Of a stretch of 64,000 nucleotides of DNA, positions 8,285-18,050 are shown in pieces. Location of the stretch: positions 124,001-188,000 of the forward strand of contig NZ_JBHSDY010000007.1 of NCBI RefSeq assembly GCF_042651965.1, written 5' to 3'. This stretch comes from Castellaniella hirudinis. GTDB taxonomy: Bacteria > Pseudomonadota > Gammaproteobacteria > Burkholderiales > Burkholderiaceae_B. How positions within the stretch are numbered: the stretch's first letter is position 1; each line of letters opens with the position of its first letter. Both the position numbers and the translations under genes were made by a program. Below the pieces are notes generated by a model, which had not been told where the DNA came from, searched no databases, and worked only from the letters and a program-made list of their open reading frames with translations.

Positions 8285-8737
8285 ATGAGCGCAGCCAGGG
8301 GTTTTATCAAAGAATTCCGAGAATTCGCCGTCAAAGGCAACATGATGGACCTGGCAATCGGGGTCATCATCGGGGGCGCTTTCGGCAAGATCATCGACTC
8401 GGTCGTCGCCGATCTGTTCATGCCGCTGATCAATTTCGTCCTCGGCGGCAACGTCAATTTCGACAATCTGTTCTGGGTGCTGCGCCTGCCCGAAGGCTAC
8501 GCCGGCGCCATGACGATGGCCGAACTGAGCAAGGCCGGCGCGGTGGTGTTCGCCTGGGGGCACTTCCTGACCATTTTCGTCAACTTCCTGCTGCTGGCCC
8601 TGGTGGTCTTCATGATGGTGAAGCTGGTCAACAACGCCCGGCGCCGCTTCGAGGCCGAACCGGCCCCCGAAGCCCCCCCGGCTACCCCCGAGGACGTTCT
8701 GCTGCTGCGCGAAATCCGCGACGCCTTGAAAAAGTAG
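8285..8737 (+). CDS. mscL: Large-conductance mechanosensitive channel MscL
   Basis: MscL (150 residues) is the homopentameric emergency valve opened by membrane tension on hypo-osmotic shock. The N-terminal amphipathic helix and first pore helix are clear (FREFAVKGNMMDLAIGVIIG, then AFGKIIDSVVADLFMPLIN). The second membrane helix is near 88-112, and a charged, proline-rich C-terminal bundle ends DVLLLREIRDALKK. An AGAGGG ribosome binding site precedes the ATG. Its 3' end overlaps the convergent DMT exporter gene by 56 nt. Confidence 0.97.
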   Translation: MSAARGFIKEFREFAVKGNMMDLAIGVIIGGAFGKIIDSVVADLFMPLINFVLGGNVNFDNLFWVLRLPEGYAGAMTMAELSKAGAVVFAWGHFLTIFVNFLLLALVVFMMVKLVNNARRRFEAEPAPEAPPATPEDVLLLREIRDALKK

Positions 8738-9638
8738 GCCGCAGCCCGCTCACAATCACGCCCGCCACGATCAGGGCCGCGCCCAGCAGCGCCAGGGCCG
8801 GCAGCCGTTCCCCGGCCAGGCGCCCGATCACGCCGCCCCACACCGGTTCGCCGGCATAGATCACGGTGGCGCGCGTGGGCGACACCGATTTCTGCGCCCA
8901 GTTCATCGTCCACTGGATGACCGCGCTGGCGAGCCCCAGCCCCAGCGCGCTGCAGAACCAGACCCACGAAAAGGCGGGCACCGGCTCGCCCGCCAGCGGC
9001 ATCAGCAGCAGGGACAGCGCGCCCGCCGCCAAAAGCTGGACGACCGTGACGCGGCGCGTATCGACGGTGGGCGCAAACCGGCTGATCAGGATGATCTCCG
9101 CCGCGATCGCCCCCGTCCCCGCCAAGGTGGCGATCTCGCCCGGGCTCAAGGAAAACGCCCCGGCTTGCGGCCCGGCCAGCAGCCACAGGCCGACGAAGGC
9201 AAACAGGATCCCCAGCCAGCCCATCGCATGCGGCGGGCGGCGCAACACCAGCCATTGCAGCAGCGGCACCATCGGCACAAACAACGCCGTGATGAACGCA
9301 GACTGGCTGCTGGGAATGGTTTGCAGCCCATAGGTCTGCAGCTCATACCCCAGAAAGATAGCCACGCCGATCGCCGCGCCCGCACCCATCTCGCGCCGCG
9401 TCAGACCCGCCAGGCAGCGGCGGAACACCAGGGCCATCAGCAGCCCGGCCGCCAGAAAGCGGATGCCCACGAAGAACAATGGCCCGCTGGTGCGCATGGC
9501 GAGGTGAATGATCAGATACGTGGCGCCCCACACCATGGTGACGGCCACCAGGGCCAGTTCCTGGCGGGACAGGCGCCATGCGGAGGATGTACGAGAGGGG
9601 GGATGCACTGGGAGCGGCTTGGCGGTGGCAGGCCGCAT
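8682..9638 (-). CDS. EamA/DMT-superfamily transporter
   Basis: This 318-residue membrane protein of the drug/metabolite transporter superfamily has ten predicted helices in two EamA repeats. The first repeat begins ELALVAVTMVWGATYLIIH and the second is around GTGAIAAEIILISRF. Members export amino acids, nucleosides or small metabolites; this one's substrate is unknown. The start at 9638 (MRPATAKPL) sits one nucleotide past the stop of the upstream NIF3-family gene, which indicates coupled translation. A longer reading would overlap that gene and adds no family-like residues. The tail overlaps mscL on the opposite strand. Confidence 0.85.
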   Translation of the reverse strand: MRPATAKPLPVHPPSRTSSAWRLSRQELALVAVTMVWGATYLIIHLAMRTSGPLFFVGIRFLAAGLLMALVFRRCLAGLTRREMGAGAAIGVAIFLGYELQTYGLQTIPSSQSAFITALFVPMVPLLQWLVLRRPPHAMGWLGILFAFVGLWLLAGPQAGAFSLSPGEIATLAGTGAIAAEIILISRFAPTVDTRRVTVVQLLAAGALSLLLMPLAGEPVPAFSWVWFCSALGLGLASAVIQWTMNWAQKSVSPTRATVIYAGEPVWGGVIGRLAGERLPALALLGAALIVAGVIVSGLRPTFSRRRGFRAAAERPRG

Positions 9639-9639
9639 C

Positions 9640-10419
9640 CTAAACCGGATTGTCGATGTCCACAAAGGTGCAGGGCACCCCAAAGCGGGCCTCGACGGCC
9701 GCGCCCAGCGCCTGCACCCCATAGCGTTCCGTCGCATGGTGGCCGGCGCTGAGATAGGCCGCGCCCGTTTCGCGGGCCAGATGCACGGTGGGCTCGGAGA
9801 TTTCTCCGCTGACATAGCAGTCCGCGCCGGCGGCCAGGGCCGCGTCCAGCATGCCCTGGGCGGCGCCGGTGCACCAGGCCAGCCGCCGCACGGGGCGCGC
9901 GGGATCGCCGATCACCAGGGGTTCGCGGCCCAGCCGACGGGCCACGTCGGCGGCCAGCGCGCCCACCGTCAGGTCTCGGGCGGGGGCGCCCAGCCAGACC
10001 AGATCGTCCGGCCCGCAGCGCCGGGGCGCACCGTCGGCACGCCGATCCGGCACCCAGTCCATGACGCGCGCCAACTGGGCGTTGTTGCCCCATTCCAGGT
10101 GGGCGTCCAGAGGCAGATGGTAGGCGAACAGATTGAGCTCGCGCGCCATCAAGGCCGTCAGGCGGCGATGTTTGGTGCCGCGGATGCAGGGGTCCTCGTT
10201 TTTCCAGAACCAGCCGTGGTGCACCAGGATGGCGTCCGCGTCCTGGGCGACGGCGGCTTCGATCAGGGCCTGCGAGGCCGTCACGCCGGTGACGATACGG
10301 CGGATTTCGTCGCGCCCCTGGACTTGCAGGCCGTTCGGGCAATAATCACGAAAGCGTTCCGGCTGCAACACGTCGTTCAGCCAGTCCGCCAGAACCTGGC
10401 GGGATACGTGGGCGCTCAT
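9640..10419 (-). CDS. NIF3/DUF34 family dinuclear metal-centre protein
   Basis: This 259-residue protein belongs to the widely conserved NIF3 (YbgI/DUF34) family, which forms toroidal hexamers with a di-metal centre. Its biochemical role is unsettled; GTP cyclohydrolase I type 2-like activity has been proposed for some members. The metal-binding histidines are in ILVHHGWFWKN and the signature SAGHHATERYGVQALG. The N-terminus (LADWLNDVLQPERFRDYCPN) matches the family start. It is divergent from the HtrA protease gene, a neighbourhood that I recall from related betaproteobacteria. Confidence 0.9.
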   Translation of the reverse strand: MSAHVSRQVLADWLNDVLQPERFRDYCPNGLQVQGRDEIRRIVTGVTASQALIEAAVAQDADAILVHHGWFWKNEDPCIRGTKHRRLTALMARELNLFAYHLPLDAHLEWGNNAQLARVMDWVPDRRADGAPRRCGPDDLVWLGAPARDLTVGALAADVARRLGREPLVIGDPARPVRRLAWCTGAAQGMLDAALAAGADCYVSGEISEPTVHLARETGAAYLSAGHHATERYGVQALGAAVEARFGVPCTFVDIDNPV

Positions 10420-10499
10420 AGGATGTCCTTTACTTTAGTATGTGCGTGTCGCCGCGTCCGAACGGCGGGCGACCACCCCATGACAAATTGAGATCATTC

Positions 10500-11666
<1,167 letters not shown>

Positions 11667-11737
11667 GAACCGACACACGCCTGTCATCTCCCGTCCCTAG
11701 ACTGCGGATTCCTCCCTCGTTTCTCCAGGAAGAGTCC

Positions 11738-13090
11738 ATGCAGTTTCTCCGTACTCCCATTCTGGCCATGGTCGTCGGCTGCGCGCCCTGGGCCGTGATG
11801 GCCCAGCAGGCGGCGCCCGCCGTCCTGCAAGGCCACGCCGTGCTCCCGGCCGCCAGCTTCGTGGCGCCGCCCGCCGACGCGCCCGCCGATCTGACGGTAT
11901 CCGGAAAATACACCAGCGGCATCCGGGTCGAGGCCCCCGGTTCGGTCATGGGCCTGTCGGCCGACCGCGCCACCGGCATCGCCCTGCCCGTCAAAGGCCA
12001 GATCCGCCAAGGCCATTCGGGCGTGAAGGTCATGCCCGACGGCACCGTCTGGGTCCTGACCGACAACGGCTTCGGCAGCAAGGCGAACTCCATGGACGCC
12101 ATGCTGTACCTGAACCGGTACCGCATCGACTGGCAGGCCGGCACGCTGGCGCCGCAGGACACGATGTTCCTGCATGATCCGGACCGCAAGATTCCCTTCC
12201 GCATCGTCCATGAAGACACCGCCGAACGCTACCTGACCGGCTCCGACCTGGACACCGAAAGCTTCCAGCCGATCGGCGAGCATTTCTGGATCGGCGACGA
12301 ATTCGGCCCCTACCTGGTGAAGACCGACCGCACGGGCAAGGTGCTGGCCCTGTTCGAGACCCAGGTCGACGGACGGACCGTCCGCTCGCCCGACCACTAC
12401 GCCGTCGCCACGCCCGGCGCCCCGGGCCAGACCTACCAGGGCGTGACGCTCAAGCGCTCGAAAGGCTTCGAAGGGATGGCGGCGTCGAAGGACGGCAAGT
12501 TCCTCTACCCCCTGCTGGAAGGCCCGCTCTGGGACGAAAAGGCAAAGGCCTGGGAACAGGCGGACGGCAAGACGGTCCTGCGGATCCTGGAATTCAGCGT
12601 CGCGGACGAGCACTGGACCGGCCGCTCGTGGCGCTATCCGCTGGAAGGCGCGGATCACGCCATCGGCGACTTCAACATGATCGACGCCACGACCGGCCTG
12701 GTGATCGAACGCGACAACGGCGAAGGCACGCCCGACAAGGCCTGCGAAAAGGGCGCCGACACGAAGACCTGCTTCTCGAATCCGCCCCGCTTCAAGCGCG
12801 TCTACAAGATCGAGTTCTCGGACGCGAACGCGGGCCAGGCGGTGCGCAAGCCGGCCTACGTAGACCTGCTCGCCATCCAGGATCCCGACAAGAAGGCGCG
12901 CAAGCCCCTGACGGACGGCGTGCTGCAGTTCCCGTTCTTCACCATCGAGAACGTGGACGTCGTGGACGCCGAACACATCATCGTCGGCAACGACAACAAC
13001 TTCCCGTTCTCCTCCAGCCGGGAACCGAACCGCCAGGACGACAACGAATTCGTCCTGCTGCACACCCCTGAACTGCTGCGGAGCCGATAA
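11738..13090 (+). CDS. Exported esterase-like phytase family protein
   Basis: This is a 450-residue secreted protein with a signal peptide (cleavage near AVMA|QQAA) and the 'esterase-like activity of phytase' domain (beta-propeller-like). Recognisable stretches include DGTVWVLTDNGFGSKANS and GEHFWIGDEFGPYLVKTD. Family members are linked to organic phosphate release, but the activity is not proven for most. The PhoX gene follows after 3 nt, so the two form an operon and probably both scavenge phosphate from organic esters. A CTGTCAT half-site lies upstream (11681-11687), but the second half of a Pho box is not convincing. Confidence 0.88.
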   Translation: MQFLRTPILAMVVGCAPWAVMAQQAAPAVLQGHAVLPAASFVAPPADAPADLTVSGKYTSGIRVEAPGSVMGLSADRATGIALPVKGQIRQGHSGVKVMPDGTVWVLTDNGFGSKANSMDAMLYLNRYRIDWQAGTLAPQDTMFLHDPDRKIPFRIVHEDTAERYLTGSDLDTESFQPIGEHFWIGDEFGPYLVKTDRTGKVLALFETQVDGRTVRSPDHYAVATPGAPGQTYQGVTLKRSKGFEGMAASKDGKFLYPLLEGPLWDEKAKAWEQADGKTVLRILEFSVADEHWTGRSWRYPLEGADHAIGDFNMIDATTGLVIERDNGEGTPDKACEKGADTKTCFSNPPRFKRVYKIEFSDANAGQAVRKPAYVDLLAIQDPDKKARKPLTDGVLQFPFFTIENVDVVDAEHIIVGNDNNFPFSSSREPNRQDDNEFVLLHTPELLRSR

Positions 13091-13093
13091 GCC

Positions 13094-15130
13094 ATGAAAA
13101 CCTTCGATCTCGACGACATCCCCGCCAACCCCTCGACGGCGGAACCCCTGGACCGGATCCTCGCGCGCCTGGACGGCCGCCGCCGCTTCCTGAAGGGCGG
13201 CCTGGGCCTGGGCGCCGTGAGCTTCCTGGGCGGCATGCTGCCGGTCGCGCGGGCGCTGGCGGCCGACGCCGGCCCGGCTTCCGCCCCCCTGGGCTTCCAG
13301 GCGATCCCCATGAGCACGGCGGACACCGTGGTCGTCCCGGAAGGCTACGCCCACGCCGTCCTCAACCGCTGGGGCGACCCGCTGACGGCGGCCGCGCCGG
13401 CCTTCAAGGGCGACGCGAGCGACGACGGCGAGGCCCAGGCCGCGCAGGTCGGCTACAACCACGACGGCCTGCATTTCTTCCCCATCGACGGCAAGGACGG
13501 CGTCTCGGGCAGCAGCACCGAGGGCCTGCTGGTCACCAACCACGAATACGTCACCCCCCACTACTTCTTCCCCAAGGGCGTGCAGCCTGGCGGGGCAGGC
13601 TGGTCGCCGGACTGGATCCGCAAGGCGCAGCACGCCCAGGGGGTGTCCGTCACCCACATCCGCCTGGATGCCCCGGGCCAATGGCGGCGGGTGCAGGATT
13701 CGTCCTATAACCGCATGATCCACGCCAACACCCCGATCCGCATGACCGGCCCCGCCGCCGGCCACGCCCTGCTGCGCACGCAGGCGGACCCCGAGGGCAA
13801 TCAGGCGCTGGGCACCTTCGGCAACTGCGGCAACGGCTGGACGCCCTGGAACACCTACCTGACCTGTGAAGAGAACTTCACCGATTACTTCGGCACCGGC
13901 GCCCACCCGGCGGAACAGGCGGACTATCCGGACGAAGCCTACCGCCAGCACATGCTGCGCTACAAGGGCGGCGGCAAGACCGCCGATCCCGAATACGCCT
14001 GGGATACGCATGACGCCCGCTTCGACTGGACGCAAACGCCGAACGAATACCACCGCCACGGCTGGATCGTCGAGATCGACCCCTTCGACCCCTCGGCCGC
14101 GCCGCGCAAGCTGACCGCCCTGGGCCGCTTCAAGCACGAGAACGCCGCTCTGACGCTCGCCGGCGACGGCCGGGTGGTGATCTACATGGGCGACGACCAG
14201 CGCAGCGAATACATCTACAAGTTCGTCTCGGAGGACGCATACCGGCCCGGCGCGGACAGCAACCGGACGCTGCTGGAGCGCGGCACCCTGCACGTGGCCC
14301 GCTTCGGGGACGACGGCAAGGGCGTCTGGATCCCGCTGACGCTGGACACGCGCGGCACGGACGGCCGGCGCCTGGGCGAGCATTTCAACGAAAGCCTGGG
14401 CGAACTGCTGATCAAGACGCGGCAGGCCGCCGACGCCGTGGGCGCCACGCCCATGGACCGGCCGGAATGGATCGCCGTGCATCCGCGCACCGGGGAAGCC
14501 TACGCGACCCTGACCAACAACACCGATCGCGGCAGCGGCAAGGCGCGCTGGCCGGGCGGCCCGAAGCATCCCGGCGCGGACGCGGCCAACCCGCGCGACA
14601 AGAACATCTACGGCCACATCGTGCGCTGGCGCGAAGCGGGTCGGGATCCGCGCGGCACCGCGTTCGAATGGGACATCTTCGCCCTGGCCGGCAACCCGAC
14701 CCGGTACGCGGACGGCGACCCGCGCCGGGGGTCGGCCAACATCTCCGCCGAAAACACCTTCAACAGTCCCGACGGCCTGGGCTTCGACGCCCAGGGCCGG
14801 CTGTGGGTCCTGACCGACGGCAACTACGGCAACGGCGGCGACTACGAAGGCCAGGGCAACAACCAGATGCTGGTCGCCGATCCGGTCTCGGGCGAGCTGC
14901 GCCGCTTCCTGACCGGCCCGAAGGGCTGCGAAGTCACCGGCATCACCTGGACGCCGGACCAGCGCTTCGTCTTCGTCAACATCCAGCATCCGGGCGAAGG
15001 GCCGGACCTGGACAAGGCCCAGTCCGACCCGCTCTCGGCCTCGACCTGGCCGGACGGCCCCCGGGCGACGCGGCCGCGCCCCGCGACGGTCGTGATCTGG
15101 AAAAAGGACGGCGGCACGGTCGGAAGCTAG
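13094..15130 (+). CDS. PhoX-family alkaline phosphatase (DUF839), Tat-exported
   Basis: This 678-residue PhoX-family protein would hydrolyse phosphomonoesters in the periplasm using an Fe/Ca cofactor instead of the zinc of PhoA. The N-terminus carries a twin-arginine signal (R29-R30-R31-F32-L33-K34) followed by a hydrophobic stretch, so it is exported folded by Tat. The family segment GNCGNGWTPWNTYLTCEEN and later acidic calcium-binding-like stretches are visible (FVFVNIQHPGEGPD near the end). It directly follows the phytase-like gene (3 nt gap), implying a two-gene phosphate-scavenging operon. A diheme peroxidase gene follows after 90 nt. Confidence 0.92.
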   Translation: MKTFDLDDIPANPSTAEPLDRILARLDGRRRFLKGGLGLGAVSFLGGMLPVARALAADAGPASAPLGFQAIPMSTADTVVVPEGYAHAVLNRWGDPLTAAAPAFKGDASDDGEAQAAQVGYNHDGLHFFPIDGKDGVSGSSTEGLLVTNHEYVTPHYFFPKGVQPGGAGWSPDWIRKAQHAQGVSVTHIRLDAPGQWRRVQDSSYNRMIHANTPIRMTGPAAGHALLRTQADPEGNQALGTFGNCGNGWTPWNTYLTCEENFTDYFGTGAHPAEQADYPDEAYRQHMLRYKGGGKTADPEYAWDTHDARFDWTQTPNEYHRHGWIVEIDPFDPSAAPRKLTALGRFKHENAALTLAGDGRVVIYMGDDQRSEYIYKFVSEDAYRPGADSNRTLLERGTLHVARFGDDGKGVWIPLTLDTRGTDGRRLGEHFNESLGELLIKTRQAADAVGATPMDRPEWIAVHPRTGEAYATLTNNTDRGSGKARWPGGPKHPGADAANPRDKNIYGHIVRWREAGRDPRGTAFEWDIFALAGNPTRYADGDPRRGSANISAENTFNSPDGLGFDAQGRLWVLTDGNYGNGGDYEGQGNNQMLVADPVSGELRRFLTGPKGCEVTGITWTPDQRFVFVNIQHPGEGPDLDKAQSDPLSASTWPDGPRATRPRPATVVIWKKDGGTVGS

Positions 15131-15180
15131 CGGATCCGGACGATCCTTGACCCCCATCAATACGGGGAATCAATGACCAT

Positions 15181-15217
15181 GTTCCCATTGTGGATATAAC
15201 CACTCCACAAGGGGAAC
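15181..15217 (+). promoter_or_regulatory. Long inverted repeat over the peroxidase ribosome binding site
   Basis: GTTCCCATTGTGGA (15181-15194) and TCCACAAGGGGAAC (15204-15217) match as inverted arms at 13 of 14 positions with a 9-nt centre TATAACCAC. The right arm contains the purine-rich ribosome binding site and ends 3 nt before the ATG at 15221. In RNA it would hide that site. As DNA it could be an operator over a -10-like TATAAC (15195-15200). Confidence 0.6.
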
Positions 15218-15220
15218 CTC

Positions 15221-16273
15221 ATGAAACAACACGCCTCCCTCCTGCTGGCGGCCGGCCTCGCCCTGAGCAGCAGCACCGCTCTGGCCGCCGGCGCGCCCGC
15301 CGCCGACACGGTGCGCCAGACCGCAAAACAATTCTTCCAGCCCATTCCCACGGCCGAGGCCGTGATCCAGGAACGCCACATTTCCGCCGACAGCATCGAA
15401 CTGGGCCGCTGGCTGTTCTTCGAGCCGCGCCTGTCGCGCAGCCACATCATCAGTTGCAACTCCTGTCACAGCGTCGGCACCGGCGGGGCGGACAACATCC
15501 AGACCTCGATCGGCCACGGCTGGCAACACGGGCCGCGCAACTCGCCGACCGTGCTCAATGCGCTGTTCAACGGCGCCCAGTTCTGGGACGGCCGCGCCGC
15601 CGACCTGAAGGAACAGGCCAAGGGCCCCGTGCAGGCCAGCGTCGAGATGAACAACACCCCGTCCCAGGTCGAGGAAACGCTCAAGAGCCTGCCGGAATAC
15701 GTCGCCCTGTTCGAGAAGGCCTATCCGAAGGACAAGGACCCGGTGAATTTCGAGAACATGGCCCACGCCATCGAGGCCTTCGAAAGCACGCTGGTGACCC
15801 CCAACTCGAAATTCGACCAGTTCCTGGCCGGCGCCGACAGCCTGGACGACATCGAGATCAAGGGCCTGGACCTGTTCATGAACAAGGGCTGCGTGGCCTG
15901 CCACCAGGGCATCAACGTCGGCGGCCAGGGCTACTTCCCCTTCGGGGTGGTGAAAAAGCCCGGCGCGGACATCCTGCCGCCGGACGACAAGGGCCGCTTC
16001 ACCGTGACGAACACCGCCAGCGACGAATACGTGTTCCGCGCGGGGCCGCTGCGCAACATCGCCCTGACTGCGCCCTACTTCCACAGCGGCGACGTCTGGT
16101 CGCTGGAGCAAGCCGTGGCCATCATGGGGTCCAGCCAACTGGGCCAGGAACTGAACGGCGACGAGGTCAAGGCCATCACCCGCTTCCTGCACACCCTGAC
16201 CGGTGAGCAGCCCCAGGTCGTCTACCCCACCCTGCCGCCGAGCACGGACGCCACGCCGCGGCCGCAGAAGTAG
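15221..16273 (+). CDS. Diheme cytochrome c peroxidase family protein
   Basis: This is a 350-residue periplasmic protein with a signal peptide (about 1-23, LAAGAP) and two c-type heme sites: C79-N-S-C82-H83 and C224-V-A-C227-H228. The fold and the segment SPTVLNALFNGAQFWDGRA match bacterial diheme cytochrome c peroxidases (CcpA/MauG superfamily), which reduce hydrogen peroxide with electrons from cytochrome c. Typical length and both CxxCH motifs argue for a functional enzyme. It lies 90 nt after phoX on the same strand, but a strong inverted repeat precedes it, suggesting separate control. The peroxidase role is inferred from the family; MauG-like oxidation of a partner protein cannot be excluded. 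Confidence 0.93.
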   Translation: MKQHASLLLAAGLALSSSTALAAGAPAADTVRQTAKQFFQPIPTAEAVIQERHISADSIELGRWLFFEPRLSRSHIISCNSCHSVGTGGADNIQTSIGHGWQHGPRNSPTVLNALFNGAQFWDGRAADLKEQAKGPVQASVEMNNTPSQVEETLKSLPEYVALFEKAYPKDKDPVNFENMAHAIEAFESTLVTPNSKFDQFLAGADSLDDIEIKGLDLFMNKGCVACHQGINVGGQGYFPFGVVKKPGADILPPDDKGRFTVTNTASDEYVFRAGPLRNIALTAPYFHSGDVWSLEQAVAIMGSSQLGQELNGDEVKAITRFLHTLTGEQPQVVYPTLPPSTDATPRPQK

Positions 16274-16396
16274 GGTCCGGTTCCGCCCGCGCGCGCCGGT
16301 CCCGGAGGGCGGCAACTCCCTTTGCGCCCACGGGACAGGCTCGCGCAGGGCGGACCACCGTTGGTTCGCCTCGGGGACGGAATCTTCAAGACTTGT

Positions 16397-17806
16397 TCAG
16401 AACGCGCCGGCAGCAAGCGCGTCGCCGGACTTGAGCGTCGCTCGCAAGATGTCCAACGCCTTGTGCAAGGCATCCTGCGATCGCGGTGCGCCCACGTTCA
16501 GGCGAACGGCCGGGCAGGCTTCGTCAGCGCCCTCCAGCGTAAAAAGATCACTGCCCAGCACCGCAACCCCCCTGCGCCGAGCGGCCACGACGAAACGGGC
16601 CGTCGACCATCGTGCGGGCAATTTCAGCCAAGCATGCGTGGACGTGTGATACGTATTCAGATCAAACTCACCCAACATGCGGGTGAGCAACGCCTGCCGC
16701 TGAGCAAGTTCGGCCTTCTGTTGCCGGATGATGTCCCGCGCCAGCCCTGACTCAATCAGATAGGCCGCAATCCACATCCCCAGGGGATTGGCACACCAAT
16801 TGTTGATACGCAACGCCGTGGCGATGGCTGCTGCCCCATCGGGCGGTGCCACGATGAAGCCCGTCCGCATCCCAGGGGCGATGCTTTTCGAGAAACCGCC
16901 GATGTAGTAGGTCTGTGCAGGCGCCAGACTGGCGAGGGACGGACCTGGATCATCGTGCAAGTCACGATAGACGTCGTCTTCAATAATCGGGATCGCGTGC
17001 TTTGCAGCGACCCTGACCAGTGCCTGGCGCCGCTCGGCGGACAGCGTGATCGCGGTAGGATTGTGCAGCGTGGGCACGAGTACGATGGCCTTGGGCCGTT
17101 CTACCCGGCAAGCCGCATCCAGGCTGTCGGGCATCATCCCTTCGTCATCCATGGCAACACCCACCAAACGGAGATGATGCATGGCACACAAACCGACCAC
17201 GCCTTGGTAAGTCACCGCGTCGGCCAGGATATAGTCGCCCGGCCGGCACAGGCTGCGCAGGATGGCGTCGAGCGCGTGCTGCGCACCGGACGTCACCAGG
17301 ATCTGCTCCTCGCGCACATGGCCCAGCCCCTTGGTCGCGCACAGCCAGCCAGCCAAAGCAGACCGCAACCAGCTTGCCCCTTCTGGGGGCTGGTAATCCT
17401 GCAAAGTGGCATGGCGGGGGTCTGACGGCAGAAATTTCAGGATGTCCGGCAATACCGTCAAAAACGCATCCGTTGCAGGACGGTTGACCGTCAAGTCCAG
17501 CATGTCCGGCTGAGGTGCAGAAGGATAGTCGGTACGCTCCGGCCCAGACACAGGCACAACGACACAAGAGCCTCGCCCCGCCTTGCTGACAATCAATCCC
17601 TTGCGACTCAACACACGGAATGCGCGAGTCACAGTCGTCAGATTGAGGCCCAAGCGCTGCGCAAACTCGCGTTGCGCAGGCAAGCGGTCGCCCACTTTGA
17701 GCTCACCTGACTGGATTTGCGACTCGATATGTTCCGCCAATGCGGCATAGAGCGGCTGGGCTCCATCTCGCTTCAGCACCAAGCTCGACACCGAGTCCGG
17801 CTTCAT
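16397..17806 (-). CDS. MocR-type transcriptional regulator (GntR HTH fused to PLP aminotransferase fold)
   Basis: This 469-residue regulator has an N-terminal GntR winged helix (about 15-80, LPAQREFAQRLGLNLTTVTR). A linker and a fold-type I aminotransferase domain follow, with the PLP-binding lysine K307 in YYIGGFSKSIAPGMR. MocR proteins sense PLP or amino-acid-PLP adducts and usually control adjacent amino-acid or vitamin B6 genes. The gene is divergent from the TRAP/DadA/racemase cluster at 18051-23069 and is probably its regulator. Three ATGACAT-type repeats lie between them. Confidence 0.93.
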   Translation of the reverse strand: MKPDSVSSLVLKRDGAQPLYAALAEHIESQIQSGELKVGDRLPAQREFAQRLGLNLTTVTRAFRVLSRKGLIVSKAGRGSCVVVPVSGPERTDYPSAPQPDMLDLTVNRPATDAFLTVLPDILKFLPSDPRHATLQDYQPPEGASWLRSALAGWLCATKGLGHVREEQILVTSGAQHALDAILRSLCRPGDYILADAVTYQGVVGLCAMHHLRLVGVAMDDEGMMPDSLDAACRVERPKAIVLVPTLHNPTAITLSAERRQALVRVAAKHAIPIIEDDVYRDLHDDPGPSLASLAPAQTYYIGGFSKSIAPGMRTGFIVAPPDGAAAIATALRINNWCANPLGMWIAAYLIESGLARDIIRQQKAELAQRQALLTRMLGEFDLNTYHTSTHAWLKLPARWSTARFVVAARRRGVAVLGSDLFTLEGADEACPAVRLNVGAPRSQDALHKALDILRATLKSGDALAAGAF

Positions 17807-17899
17807 AAGCGTCTAGCCTCCCTTGTGGGGGTCGTTTCTGGATCTCGTTACCGGTAGGCGGCCAACCGTCCAGCGTGAGTGTGGTTCACAGCATAATGC

Positions 17900-17958
17900 A
17901 TGACATTGCCCTAAATGTCATCCTACATGTTTACCCTATACCAGTCAAATAATGACAT
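17900..17958 (-). promoter_or_regulatory. Repeated ATGACAT operator sites and MocR-gene promoter
   Basis: ATGACATT (17900-17907) and AATGTCAT (17914-17921) form a perfect 8-bp inverted repeat with a 6-bp centre. A third ATGACAT lies at 17952-17958. On the minus strand TTGACT (17948-17943), a 17-nt spacer and TAGGAT (17925-17920) look like a promoter for the MocR gene, with the -10 overlapping the repeat. MocR regulators typically bind repeated sites in such divergent regions. The surrounding 17880-18000 is AT-rich for this genome. Confidence 0.6.
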
Positions 17959-18050
17959 ACATTATCTGTATTGCATGATAGATTAATAACCATGCCTGCC
18001 GCGTGAGTTCCGGTCGGCGTTATCCGTGACGGACACAAGGAGGAGATGCC

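Noticed and set aside
11681..11698. Pho box upstream of the phytase-like/PhoX operon
   Set aside because: The CTGTCAT half-site is good, but the second half matches poorly (about 3 of 7), so I did not call it.
11684..15160. Very long open frame (over 1150 codons) on the minus strand opposite the phytase-like and PhoX genes
   Set aside because: It mirrors two well-recognised genes, has repetitive Ala/Val/Gly/Arg composition and no domain; it is a by-product of high GC and codon bias.
16274..16396. Terminator between the peroxidase and MocR genes
   Set aside because: Only a loose 6-bp GC pairing could be found and no T run; nothing firm is visible in this gap.
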